Source: Rhizobium sp. 18055
GTDB lineage: Bacteria > Pseudomonadota > Alphaproteobacteria > Rhizobiales > Rhizobiaceae
Direction: 5' to 3'
NCBI RefSeq assembly: GCF_902706285.1
Contig: NZ_CACSKD010000002.1
Location: 1 to 64,000, forward strand
DNA: 64,000 bases
The translations under genes and the position numbers were made by a program. Of this stretch, positions 39,564-49,568 are shown one piece after another. Under the pieces are notes generated by a model. That model made no database searches. It was not told the origin of the DNA and was given only the letters and a program-made list of their open reading frames with translations. Numbering within the stretch: position 1 is the stretch's first letter; every line of letters starts with the position of its first letter.

Positions 39564-41492
39564 CTATGAGCCTTCGTGGTGCAGCCACGAATGCTGCGGG
39601 AAGAACCGCTCGACGGTCTGCGCCTTGCCGAACATGATGTCGTGCTGGAGATAGCGATAGTCACGCACCAGCGGATCGATGCTCTTGGCGTCGCGCAGCC
39701 AGTCGGGCGACGCGGTGTTGTCGCGGGCGACCAGCTGGTAGCGATCGACGATCGGGTACTTCTTCTGCACGCGGCCGAGGAAGCCGGTGTAATAGGGATG
39801 CTCGTAGCCGGCAAATTTCAGCAGGTGATAAGGCAGCTGCGATGGGCTGATGGTGCCGACATTCTGCTTCACGCCCTTCTTGTTCGACCAGATCACCAGC
39901 GGCGTCTCGTGCTCCTGCTTCATGACGCTGACGGACGCCCGGCGGGTGGCGACCTGATCGGGCATGTAGCCGGTATCCATGTAGACATTGCCGAGCGGCG
40001 GCAGGTGGTCGCCCCAGAGCACGATGATGGTTTCGCGCTCGCGCTTTGACGCCCACTCGGTCAGCATCCTGAAGCTCTCGTCGGCTTCCTTGACGCCCTG
40101 GGTGTAGGTCGCGAGCGTGGCGCGATCGGCATCGGTCAGATTGCCCTTGATGTCGATCGAGTTGTTGGCGTAGCGGTTGGCCTCGTAGGGGCCGTGTCCC
40201 TGCAGGGTGACCGCGAAGAAGAAGAACGGCCGATCCATGCCGTCAGCCTCCTGCATGATCTCCTTCATCAGGCTGTCGTCGGAGGCGAAGATGCCGCGCT
40301 TTTCCATGGTCGGCATGGTCTCTTCGGTGCGGAACTCCTCGAAGCCGAAATCCTTGTAGACCTCGTTGCGGTTCCAGAACCAGCCGCTGAAGGGATGCAG
40401 CGCGCGGGCCGCATAGCCTTCGCCACGGAAGAAGGTGGCAAGCGACGGCACGTCGTTGCGGATATACTGCTGGTAGGGAATGCTGCCGTAGGGCAGGAAG
40501 GCGTTGGAGAAGCCGGTCAGCGCCTCGAACTCGACATTGGCGGTCATGCCGCCGAATTCCGGTGAGAAGACATGGCCGGATTGGGCCGCGCGGATATTCG
40601 GCATTGGATCTTCGGAGAATTTGAGCGTCTTCAGACGGGTCGGATCCCAGAAGGATTCGCTCATCAGCATGATGACGTCAGGCTTTTCGCTTGGGCCCGT
40701 GAGATAGCCGTAATTGCGCGACGGGATGGCGTCGAGGGCCTGCGCATTCAGACCGGCCGGCGAGGCGACATCGGCCATCGGCACGTTGAAGATGAAGGCC
40801 AGGATGAAGCCGTTGCTGCGGTAGTTTTCCTTCTGGTCCCACATCATCGGCACCACCTGCAGGCGGTCGCGGATATAGGAATACTGCGAGTAATCCATCA
40901 GCGAGCCGAAGGCGGCAATGATAGGCAGCGTCAGGCAGAGATTGCGCAGGCGATTGCGGGTTGCCATTGCAGGCAGGCGGCGCCAGGCATAGCGCCATGC
41001 CAGCACCAGACCGGCGACGGAGAGCACAATGCCTGCTGCGACCGCAACGGCGGTGAACGGCCGATCGCGCACCATCACCGGCAGCAGTTCGAGGATCTGG
41101 CGGCCGAACAGCATGTCGGAGGGATAGAGCGGATCGGAGAGATAGTGCTGTTTCTGGTTGGAGACCAGCGCCGGAACCAGCACCAGCGGCACGACGATCA
41201 GGGCCGACAGGAAACGGCGGCCAAGCGCCGCATCGACGCAGAGCATGAGCACCGTCAGCATCAACACCGTTGTCATCCCCGGGCGTGCCGTCGATGTCAG
41301 GAAGTCGCCGACATCGGCCACGCCGCCGCGGGCGATCACTTCGACCGAGAAGGTTGCAAGCAGCGCCATTGCAACGGTCAGCCCAATGGCGGTTGCGCCA
41401 CGCAGGATGGATGGGCGTGCATCCGCACCGGCGCCGCCATACAGCGCCGCGACGCGCATTGCCGCTCCGGACCTCAAAACTTGCGCGATCAA
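39564..41492 (-). CDS. LTA-synthase-family sulfatase / phosphoglycerol transferase
   Basis: A 642-residue membrane enzyme with about five N-terminal helices (to residue 200) and a periplasmic alkaline-phosphatase-fold domain. Catalytic-domain marks are DVIMLMSESFWDP (serine in the place of the LtaS threonine nucleophile), FEALTGFSNAFLPYGSIPYQ, FFFFAVTLQGHGPYE, and IVLWGDHLPPLG carrying metal-binding Asp-His. In rhizobia such enzymes (for example CgmB) add phosphoglycerol to periplasmic cyclic glucans, so osmoregulated glucan modification is the leading idea, but the substrate is not shown by sequence. Confidence 0.85.
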   Translation of the reverse strand: MIAQVLRSGAAMRVAALYGGAGADARPSILRGATAIGLTVAMALLATFSVEVIARGGVADVGDFLTSTARPGMTTVLMLTVLMLCVDAALGRRFLSALIVVPLVLVPALVSNQKQHYLSDPLYPSDMLFGRQILELLPVMVRDRPFTAVAVAAGIVLSVAGLVLAWRYAWRRLPAMATRNRLRNLCLTLPIIAAFGSLMDYSQYSYIRDRLQVVPMMWDQKENYRSNGFILAFIFNVPMADVASPAGLNAQALDAIPSRNYGYLTGPSEKPDVIMLMSESFWDPTRLKTLKFSEDPMPNIRAAQSGHVFSPEFGGMTANVEFEALTGFSNAFLPYGSIPYQQYIRNDVPSLATFFRGEGYAARALHPFSGWFWNRNEVYKDFGFEEFRTEETMPTMEKRGIFASDDSLMKEIMQEADGMDRPFFFFAVTLQGHGPYEANRYANNSIDIKGNLTDADRATLATYTQGVKEADESFRMLTEWASKRERETIIVLWGDHLPPLGNVYMDTGYMPDQVATRRASVSVMKQEHETPLVIWSNKKGVKQNVGTISPSQLPYHLLKFAGYEHPYYTGFLGRVQKKYPIVDRYQLVARDNTASPDWLRDAKSIDPLVRDYRYLQHDIMFGKAQTVERFFPQHSWLHHEGS

Positions 41493-41746
41493 CGGCGGAA
41501 CTCCAGTGTCATCATAACGTCACCGAACTGTCACATCTCCGTCATGAACGCCAGATGAACCACAGTTGTTTCGTGCCGTTAACGCTTTTTTGATCACACT
41601 GTTTTCAGCGTCAGGTTGTCTGCGGCGGCCGGGCATCGCACCGCGCCCGCCAAAACCGACCGCGCGACGAGATGACTGCGCATCCTTGCACGCTCCTGCC
41701 GGGTGGCGTAGGTCAGGGACCGCGTCCGCGTTTCAGGAGGGTTTGC

Positions 41747-42580
41747 ATGCGCAGTTCCGTCGAGATCTACAACATCAGGACAGGCGAGGCCCGGATCATC
41801 TGGCAGACCGAAAGGCTGGTCGAAGCGCCGAATTTCGCGCCTGATGGCAGTTATCTGCTGCTGAACGACGAAGGGCTTCTCTACCGGCTGGCGCTGGATG
41901 GCTCGACGGCGGTGGAGAAGGTCGAGACCGGTTTTGCAACGGCCTGCAACAACGACCACGGCATCTCGCCTGACGGAACGCAGATTGTCATCTCCGACAA
42001 GGTCGAGTTCGGCAAGTCGGCGATCTATACGCTGCCGATCGACGGCGGCACGCCCAAGTTGGTCACCACCAACCACCCGTCCTATTGGCACGGCTGGTCG
42101 CCCGACGGCCAGGAACTCGCCTATTGCGGCATCCGCGGCGACCTCTTCGACCTCTACACGATCGATGTGACAGGCGGCGAAGAGCGGCGGTTGACGCATG
42201 GCGAGGGGCGCAATGACGGGCCGGACTACTCGTTCGACGGGCAGTGGATCTACTTCAATTCCAGCCGCACCGGCCTGATGCAGATCTGGCGCATTCATCC
42301 TGACGGCACCGGGCTGGAGCAGGTGACCCACGACAATCACGGCAACTGGTTTGCGCATCCGTCGCCCGACAACGACAAGGTGCTGCTGATCTCCTATGAT
42401 CCCGATGTGTTCGATCATCCGCGCGACAAGCACGTCCTTATGCGGATGATGGACATGGACGGCGGCAATATCAGGACGCTGTTCGAGCTGTTCGGCGGGC
42501 AGGGGTCGATCAATGTGCCCAACTGGTCACCTGATGGTGACGAGTTCGCCTATGTCCGCTATTTTCCGGTGGAGACCTGA
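41747..42580 (+). CDS. TolB-like WD40/PD40 beta-propeller protein
   Basis: A 277-residue protein made of PD40 repeats (APDGSYLL, SPDGTQIV, SPDGQELAYCG, SFDGQWIYFNSSR, HPDGTGLEQVTHD, SPDGDEFAYVRY). This would fold as a six-bladed propeller. There is no signal peptide, unlike TolB itself, so it acts in the cytoplasm, probably as a binding or scaffold protein. AGGAGGG five bases before the ATG sets the start. Its stop codon lies at the head of a 19-base tandem duplication. Confidence 0.85.
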   Translation: MRSSVEIYNIRTGEARIIWQTERLVEAPNFAPDGSYLLLNDEGLLYRLALDGSTAVEKVETGFATACNNDHGISPDGTQIVISDKVEFGKSAIYTLPIDGGTPKLVTTNHPSYWHGWSPDGQELAYCGIRGDLFDLYTIDVTGGEERRLTHGEGRNDGPDYSFDGQWIYFNSSRTGLMQIWRIHPDGTGLEQVTHDNHGNWFAHPSPDNDKVLLISYDPDVFDHPRDKHVLMRMMDMDGGNIRTLFELFGGQGSINVPNWSPDGDEFAYVRYFPVET

Positions 42581-42615
42581 GTACCCCGTCCTTGGCTGAG
42601 CACCTCGTCCTTGGC
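42578..42615 (+). repeat. 19-base tandem duplication
   Basis: TGAGYACCYCGTCCTTGGC occurs twice head to tail with two mismatches; the first TGA is the stop codon of the TolB-like gene. The repeat lies just before the cobalamin riboswitch and looks like a slippage product. Confidence 0.65.
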
Positions 42616-42644
42616 TGAGTGATTGCATCTCATCGCTTTTGGCG

Positions 42645-42815
42645 GCATAGGTGGCGCGTCGGGTGCCCGCAGGCTTGCGGGAGAATCGGGAATTCGGTGC
42701 AAGACCGAAACGTGCCCAACGCTGTAAGGCTGACGACTGCCGCTTGATGCCACTGGCTTTTTGCCGGGAAGGTGCGGCAGACGGACGACGCCAAGTCAGA
42801 AGACCGGCCCGACAC
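42645..42815 (+). promoter_or_regulatory. cobalamin riboswitch
   Basis: The leader of bluB has the ordered B12-aptamer elements: GGTGCCCGCAGG with GGGAGAATCGGGAA, the core GGTGCAAGACCG..ACGTGCCCAACGCTGTAAGG, a variable arm, and the B12 box GCCAAGTCAGAAGACCGGCC. Riboswitches of this class repress their genes when adenosylcobalamin is plentiful. The following CCGC/GCGG stem just before the bluB ribosome-binding site could be the expression platform. Confidence 0.93.
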
Positions 42816-42821
42816 TCATAG

Positions 42822-43553
<732 letters not shown>

Positions 43554-43562
43554 CGCGGAAAA

Positions 43563-44669
43563 CTACTGCTTTTGCGGCTGCTGCGGCTGGGCGCCCTGCG
43601 TGGCGGGGTTCTTCAGGTCGATGGCGCCCTGCTCGCCGGCGAGGAATTGCGGCCCGACCTGGCGCACCTTGCCGGCCGCTGGGTCATAGGGGCGATCGGG
43701 GACCTGCGCCTGTGGCGCCGGTTCGGGTGTCGCGACCGGTGTGTCGGGCTTGCTGGTTTCGATCGTGGTGATCGACCCCTGTGGCGGCGGCGCGCTTGCC
43801 GACTGGTTCCTGCGCATCTGTTCGTAATAGGCGGGCAGGTTGCAGCTGCAGGAGGTCTTTTCTCCGGGCTTGCGGTTCTTGTAGGCAAAGGCGTTCGGCA
43901 TGGCGCTGTAGGGCGCACCGGTCGATGCCGAAGTCATGCTCTCCGTCTCGCCGCTGGAGACGTCGTGATAGAACAGCTCGGTCTCGATCCCAGGGCACAT
44001 CTGCTGGCAGGTGCTGGCGTCGCGGGCGAAGTCGAACGAGGTGGCATTCGAGCGGATCGGAAAGAAGCCGCCGTCGCAGGTGCGCACGCAGACGGTATTG
44101 AGGTGCGACAGGGTCTGGCCGCCCGGCGCTGCGTAACCGGGTGCTGCATAATAGGAGCGGCGACCCTCGCCGCCGTCGAGCGGAATGAAGGTGTCGTCGC
44201 GCATCGCCTGGTCGTTGATGCTGGGTGGCTCGGCATATTGCGGGTCGTCATACTGGACCGGTGCGTTGCAGTTGTTCTCGTCGAGGGCTGCGAGCAGCTG
44301 GTTGCGCACCCTTGCATCGGCGCTGTCGGAGCGCATCTGGTCGCGGCGCATCTGCAGATCGGTGATGTTGTCGAGCATCCGCGATTCGGCCTGCTCCAGT
44401 TCGCCGCAGTAGCCCGCATTGTCGCCGCCGATCACCACCATGCTGCCGCTGGTGCAGCCGTTGCGGCGCATGTCGCTGCGGAGCTTGCGAAGCTCGAGGT
44501 TCTGTTCGGTGATGGCGCCGGCGAATTTGCGGACTTCGGGGGTGCTGCCGATTGTTTCCGGCATCGTCGCCAACCGGGCGCGCAGGTCGCCGCAGATCGG
44601 CGCGACCTGCGCATAGGCAGGGGCCGATAGGGCAATCAGGAGTGCTGCGGCCAAATTCCGGCGTTTCAA
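43563..44669 (-). CDS. DUF2865 domain-containing exported protein
   Basis: A 368-residue secreted protein with a signal peptide (residues 1-18, ending APAYA). A helical part contains CGDLRARLATMP and a disulfide-rich DUF2865 core: YCGELEQAESRM, TVCVRTCDGGFFPI, CQQMCPGIETELFYH, and KTSCSCNLPAYYEQM. A Pro/Thr/Gln-rich tail follows. The core is shared with proteins of unknown function in Rhizobiales. The likely start is TTG at 44669, giving a clean signal peptide; an upstream in-frame GTG is possible. Confidence 0.82.
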   Translation of the reverse strand: MKRRNLAAALLIALSAPAYAQVAPICGDLRARLATMPETIGSTPEVRKFAGAITEQNLELRKLRSDMRRNGCTSGSMVVIGGDNAGYCGELEQAESRMLDNITDLQMRRDQMRSDSADARVRNQLLAALDENNCNAPVQYDDPQYAEPPSINDQAMRDDTFIPLDGGEGRRSYYAAPGYAAPGGQTLSHLNTVCVRTCDGGFFPIRSNATSFDFARDASTCQQMCPGIETELFYHDVSSGETESMTSASTGAPYSAMPNAFAYKNRKPGEKTSCSCNLPAYYEQMRRNQSASAPPPQGSITTIETSKPDTPVATPEPAPQAQVPDRPYDPAAGKVRQVGPQFLAGEQGAIDLKNPATQGAQPQQPQKQ

Positions 44670-44796
44670 GGCATCGTCCCGCGGATGAGCAAATACCAAT
44701 GGATCAGGGCGGACCGTGGCCCGCCCCTTGATATAACCTGCTTGTCTTAACAAGCTGCCGCTGAAAGCCTAACGCATTCTCAGCGTTTCTGGCAAA

Positions 44797-47109
44797 TCAC
44801 GCCGGCTGTGATGCCTCGACCACCGCCAGCGCTGCCATGTTGACGACGCCGCGCGACGTGACCGACGGGGCCAGGATATGGGCCGGCATCGCTGCACCCA
44901 GCAGGATCGGGCCGACATGCAGGCCATCGGTCATCGACTTGACGACGCCGAGCGTGATGTTCGCCGCATCGAGGTTCGGGAACACCAGCAGGTTGGCTTC
45001 GTCGTGCAGCGTGGTGTTCGGCATGACGCGCTTGCGCAGGGCGTCGGAGATGGCGCTTTCACCGTGCATTTCGCCATCGACCTCCAGATCGGGCGCCGCG
45101 TCGCGAACCAGCTGCAGGGCGTTGCGCATCTTGGTGGCGCTTTCCGATTCGCGCGAACCGAAATTCGAATGCGAGACGAGGGCGGCGCGCGGCGTGATGC
45201 CGAAGCGCTTGATTTCTTCCGCCGCCAGAACAGCGGACTCCGCCACTTCCTCCGCGGTCGGGTTGAAGGTGACATAGGTATCGGTGAAGAAGGTCGCGCC
45301 GCGCTGCGAGATCAGCAGGCTGAGAGCCGAGAAATCGCGGACGTCCTTGCGCTTGCCGATGATCTGTCGAACGTCGCGCAGGTGCTTTTCATAACGGCCT
45401 TCGAGACCGCAGATCAGCGCATCGGCTTCGCCGCGCTTCAGCGCCAGCGCGCCGATGACGGTGGCATTGGTGCGGACGATGGTGCGGGCCGCTTCCGGGA
45501 TGACGCCGCGGCGACCGACCAGCGACAGATAGAGATCGACATATTCGCGGAAGCGCGGATCGTCTTCCGGGTTGATCACGTCGAAATCGGCGAGCGGCCG
45601 GATGCGCAGACCGTAGCGCTTCAGGCGGGTCTCGATGACCTGCGGGCGGCCGATCAGGATCGGCTTGGCGATGCCTTCTTCGAGCAGCACCTGGGCGGCG
45701 CGCAGCACGCGCTCGTCTTCGCCTTCGGAGAAGACCACGCGCTTGTTCTCGGCATTCTTGGCTGCCGCAAAGATCGGCTTCATGACGAAGCCTGAGCGGA
45801 AGACGAAGCGGTTCAACTCATCGAGATAAGCGTCGAAATCGGCGATCGGGCGAAGCGCGACGCCGCTCTCTGCAGCGGCCTTGGCAACAGCCGGGGCGAT
45901 CCGCAGGATCAGGCGCGGATCGAACGGCGAGGGGATCAGGTAGTTGGGTCCGAAGATCGGCGTCTCGCCGGAATAGGCGCGGGCGGCAACGTCCGATGGT
46001 TCCTCGCGGGCGAGCGATGCGATGGCGCGCACGGCCGCCATCTTCATTTCCTCGTTGATCGTCACGGCTCCGCAATCGAGCGCGCCGCGGAAGATGAACG
46101 GGAAGCAGAGGACGTTGTTGACCTGGTTCGGGAAGTCCGAGCGGCCGGTGCAGATCATCGCGTCCGGGCGGGCGGCGCGGGCGAGATCCGGCATGATTTC
46201 TGGGTTCGGATTGGCGAGCGCCATGATCAGCGGCTTTTCGGCCATCTGCGCCAGAAGTTCCGGCTTCAGGACGCCGGCGGCAGACAGGCCGAGGAAGACG
46301 TCGGCACCGCCGATATTGTCGGCCAGCGCGCGGTTGTCGCTCTTCTGGGCGTAGACGCTCTTCCACTCGTCCATCAGCTCGACGCGGCCTTCATAGACCA
46401 GGCCTTCGAGGTCGTGGACCCAGATGTTCTTGCGCTGGGCGCCCAGCGTGACGAGGAGGTTGAGGCAGGCGAGTGCCGCGGCGCCAGCGCCAGAGGCAAC
46501 GATCTTGACGTCTTCGATCTTCTTGCCGGCCAGTTCGAGGCCGTTCAGGATCGCGGCGGCGACGATGATCGCGGTGCCGTGCTGGTCGTCGTGGAAGACC
46601 GGGATCTTCATCTTCTCGCGCAGCTGGCGCTCGATCTCGAAACATTCCGGCGCCTTGATATCCTCAAGGTTGATGCCGCCGAAGGTGGGTTCCAGCGAGG
46701 CGACGGTGGACACCATCTGCTCGACCGTCGATGCATCCACTTCGATGTCGAAGACGTCGATGTTGGCGAATTTCTTGAAGAGGACCGCCTTGCCTTCCAT
46801 GACAGGCTTGGAGGCCAGCGGGCCGATATTCCCGAGGCCGAGAACGGCCGTGCCGTTGGAAATCACGGCCACCAGATTGGCGCGCGACGTGTAGTCGGCT
46901 GCCGTTTCCGGGTTGTCGCGGATGGCGAGACAGGGGGCGGCGACGCCGGGCGAATAGGCCAGTGCCAGATCGCGCTGGTTGCCGAGCGGCTTGGTTGCCT
47001 GGATCTCGATCTTGCCGGGACGGGGATAGCGGTGGAAGAACAGCGCCTGCTCATCGAGGCTTCCGCCTGCCGCGTTGTTGTCCGTCTTCGGTTTGTCGCT
47101 GTGATCCAT
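44797..47109 (-). CDS. maeB: NAD(P)-dependent malic enzyme, chimeric with phosphotransacetylase-like domain
   Basis: Oxidatively decarboxylates malate to pyruvate, linking C4-dicarboxylate use to acetyl-CoA. The roughly 770-residue form is the MaeB type: an N-terminal malic-enzyme half (YSPGVAAPCLAI, NGTAVLGLGNIGPLASKPVMEGKAVLFK, PVFHDDQHGTAII, GAGAAALACLNLL) and a C-terminal phosphotransacetylase-like half (VFSEGEDERVLRAAQ, VDGEMHGESAIS) thought to be regulatory. Rhizobia have two such paralogues, the NAD-type dme and NADP-type tme, and I cannot tell which this is. The second of two ATG codons fits GGAGG best. Confidence 0.92.
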   Translation of the reverse strand: MDHSDKPKTDNNAAGGSLDEQALFFHRYPRPGKIEIQATKPLGNQRDLALAYSPGVAAPCLAIRDNPETAADYTSRANLVAVISNGTAVLGLGNIGPLASKPVMEGKAVLFKKFANIDVFDIEVDASTVEQMVSTVASLEPTFGGINLEDIKAPECFEIERQLREKMKIPVFHDDQHGTAIIVAAAILNGLELAGKKIEDVKIVASGAGAAALACLNLLVTLGAQRKNIWVHDLEGLVYEGRVELMDEWKSVYAQKSDNRALADNIGGADVFLGLSAAGVLKPELLAQMAEKPLIMALANPNPEIMPDLARAARPDAMICTGRSDFPNQVNNVLCFPFIFRGALDCGAVTINEEMKMAAVRAIASLAREEPSDVAARAYSGETPIFGPNYLIPSPFDPRLILRIAPAVAKAAAESGVALRPIADFDAYLDELNRFVFRSGFVMKPIFAAAKNAENKRVVFSEGEDERVLRAAQVLLEEGIAKPILIGRPQVIETRLKRYGLRIRPLADFDVINPEDDPRFREYVDLYLSLVGRRGVIPEAARTIVRTNATVIGALALKRGEADALICGLEGRYEKHLRDVRQIIGKRKDVRDFSALSLLISQRGATFFTDTYVTFNPTAEEVAESAVLAAEEIKRFGITPRAALVSHSNFGSRESESATKMRNALQLVRDAAPDLEVDGEMHGESAISDALRKRVMPNTTLHDEANLLVFPNLDAANITLGVVKSMTDGLHVGPILLGAAMPAHILAPSVTSRGVVNMAALAVVEASQPA

Positions 47110-47371
47110 CATAAGCCTCCGGGCTGCCGCACATGCTGTCTTCGGAGCGCTTTCAATACATCAATCGAAAGGCGGTAACAGTGAGAATTTCGGTTACATT
47201 TGCAAAATCAGTGCGAATGTGACGCGACTGCTGCCGGGGAGCGGCGCGCGCCCGGCATTTGTGACAGAATCTCCGGTGATCACGGCCATGTCATCTTCCT
47301 GAAACACGAGTCTGGTTTTCAGGGGCATAGATGAAGCATGGGGCACGGGCGAAATGCCTGTGAAGGATAAT

Positions 47372-48187
47372 ATGGATACCCGCCACTTCCGGACGCTCTT
47401 CATTTCCGACGTGCATCTCGGCTCCAAAGCCGCGAAGGCCGATTTCCTGCTCGACTTCCTGAAGTATCATGAGGCCGACACGATGTTTCTGGTCGGGGAT
47501 ATCGTCGATGGCTGGCGCCTGAAGCGCAGCTGGTACTGGCCACAGGACTGCAACGACGTGATCCAGAAGCTGCTGCGCAAGGCGCGCAAGGGAACGCGGA
47601 TCGTCTATATCCCCGGCAATCACGACGAATTCCTGCGCGACTTTCCCGGCATGCATTTCGGCGGCATCGAAGTGGCCGAGCGGATGATGCACGAAGCCGC
47701 CGACGGCAAGAAATACCTGGTGCTGCATGGCGACGAATTCGACGTCGTGGTGCGCAATGCCCGGCTGCTCGCCTATCTCGGCGACTGGGCCTACGACATG
47801 GCGATCGTGATCAATATCGGCCTGGCAGCGGTCCGCCGCAAGCTCGGCATGCCGTACTGGTCGTTCTCCGCCTGGGCCAAGCTGCAGGTCAAGCATGCCG
47901 TCAACTTCATCGGCGAGTTCCAGAAGATCGTTGCCGAAGAAGCCCGCAAGCACGGCGCCGACGGCGTCATCTGCGGCCATATCCACCATGCCGTCATGGA
48001 GGACATGGAAGGCATCCGCTACATCAATACCGGCGACTGGGTCGAAAGCTGCACGGCGATTGCCGAGCATGAGGACGGCACCTTCGAACTGATCGAATGG
48101 CGCACCATCGGCGGTGTGGTCGAACAGCAGGCGCCTCTGGCCCTCGAGCATCATCCGAAGCGGGAGCTTGCACAGCAGGCCGCCTGA
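47372..48187 (+). CDS. LpxH-like UDP-2,3-diacylglucosamine diphosphatase-family metallophosphoesterase
   Basis: A 271-residue calcineurin-type phosphoesterase. Metal motifs are in order: LFISDVHLGSKAA (DxH), VGDIVDGW (GDxxD), GNHDEF (GNHD), VLHGDEFD, and CGHIHHAV (GHxH). Database relatives are called UDP-2,3-diacylglucosamine diphosphatase, but most alphaproteobacteria use LpxI for that lipid A step, so a different substrate is possible. ATG 47372 has AAGGA just upstream; the in-frame ATG at 47354 is the alternative. It is divergent from maeB. Confidence 0.85.
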   Translation: MDTRHFRTLFISDVHLGSKAAKADFLLDFLKYHEADTMFLVGDIVDGWRLKRSWYWPQDCNDVIQKLLRKARKGTRIVYIPGNHDEFLRDFPGMHFGGIEVAERMMHEAADGKKYLVLHGDEFDVVVRNARLLAYLGDWAYDMAIVINIGLAAVRRKLGMPYWSFSAWAKLQVKHAVNFIGEFQKIVAEEARKHGADGVICGHIHHAVMEDMEGIRYINTGDWVESCTAIAEHEDGTFELIEWRTIGGVVEQQAPLALEHHPKRELAQQAA

Positions 48188-48347
48188 TCGATCTCGCGGG
48201 TGCGAGATCGATGTTGCGCCTGCTGTCGTTGCCCTAGCGCGACAGTTTTCGTTTATTTTTGAAATCGGTTTGGAAGGCTATATCTCGCCATAGTCGGCCT
48301 TCGGGCGACATGTTAGGCAACACGCAAGTTTCCTTCAGGTCACACCG

Positions 48348-49568
48348 ATGATTCCCGCCCAGAATGCCTCCTTTTCCGAGGCCGCGCCCGCGCATTTCAG
48401 GCTGCTCAGTGCGCTCTCCTATTGTGCGCCGCTGCTGGTCAACGGCGTTGTGCTGCCGTTCTTCCCGGTCTGGCTGGCGATGCACAGGTTCAACGACCAC
48501 GAGATCGGCATCCTCCTTGCTGTGCCGATGGTGGTGCGGGTGCTGGTGGCGCCTATCGTTGCCATGTATGCCGACCGGATGAAGGAGCGGGCGGATGTGC
48601 TTGTGTTCTCCGGTGGTCTGTCGCTGCTGACCGCCATTGCGCTCTACTGGACCCACACGTTCTGGCCGGTGCTGATCGTCTACACCATCCAGGGCGCCAC
48701 TTTTTCTCCCTATATTCCGGTGGTCGAATCGATCGTCATTTCAGGTGTTCGGCGCTGGGGCCTCGATTACGGATCGATGCGCGTCTGGGGCTCCGTCGCC
48801 TTCATCGCCTCGACGCTCGTTGGCGGACAGCTGATCGGCCGCTGGGGCGGGCAGATGGTGCTGCCGGTGATGATCTTCGGCTTCGTCATGACCATGGTGA
48901 TGGCGATCTACTGTCCGCGCATCGGCCCGACGCGGCGGCGCGGCACGCCTGTAGATCTGCAGCAGGCAACCGGGAGTTCGCTCCGGCAGCCGCATCTGTT
49001 GGTGCTCCTGATCGGTGTCGCCATCCAGCAATCGAGCCATGGCCTGCTCTATGCCTTCGCGTCGATCTACTGGCACGAGCTCGGCTTCTCGGGGACGCAG
49101 ATTGCGGTGCTGTGGAGTGCGGGCGTTGCGGCCGAGGTGACGGTGTTCTTCCTGTCGAAACGGATCAGCCGGCACTTCGATGCGTGGACGCTGATCCGCT
49201 TCGGCGCCGGTGTCTGCGTCTGCCGCTGGCTGTTGTTTCCGATGCATTGGGGCTTTGCCGGCTTCTTCCTGCTGCAATGTCTGCATGCCTTCAGCTTCGC
49301 CTTCGTGCACACCGGCGTGCAGCGCCGGATCATTGCCTCGGTGCAGGCGACACAGGAATCGTCGGCGCAGGGGGCCTATTTCTTCTACAACGGCATGTTC
49401 ATGGGCCTGATGACCATTGCATCGGGCTATCTCTATGCCTTCCTCGGCATGGCGAGCTATTACGTCATGGCGCTGGCTGCCGTGGTCGGCCTGGGGCTGA
49501 TCATCGTCGCCTACTATCTTCAGCCCCAGAGCGTCGCTTCCGGCGGCCAGACGAGCGAGCCGGCATAG
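48348..49568 (+). CDS. HcaT-like MFS transporter
   Basis: A 406-residue permease with twelve predicted helices. It has the pattern of the HcaT/3-phenylpropionate branch of the major facilitator superfamily: NGVVLPFFPVWLAMHRFNDHEIGILLAVPMVVRVLVAPIVA, YGSMRVWGSVAFI, SIYWHELGFSGTQIAVLWSAGVAAEV, and LHAFSFAFVHTGVQRRI. The substrate is unknown. The last 16 codons overlap the end of the convergent racemase gene. Confidence 0.87.
   Translation: MIPAQNASFSEAAPAHFRLLSALSYCAPLLVNGVVLPFFPVWLAMHRFNDHEIGILLAVPMVVRVLVAPIVAMYADRMKERADVLVFSGGLSLLTAIALYWTHTFWPVLIVYTIQGATFSPYIPVVESIVISGVRRWGLDYGSMRVWGSVAFIASTLVGGQLIGRWGGQMVLPVMIFGFVMTMVMAIYCPRIGPTRRRGTPVDLQQATGSSLRQPHLLVLLIGVAIQQSSHGLLYAFASIYWHELGFSGTQIAVLWSAGVAAEVTVFFLSKRISRHFDAWTLIRFGAGVCVCRWLLFPMHWGFAGFFLLQCLHAFSFAFVHTGVQRRIIASVQATQESSAQGAYFFYNGMFMGLMTIASGYLYAFLGMASYYVMALAAVVGLGLIIVAYYLQPQSVASGGQTSEPA

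Noticed and set aside
44763..44796. Terminator after maeB
   Set aside because: Only a five-base-pair AACGC/GCGTT stem with no clear T-run.
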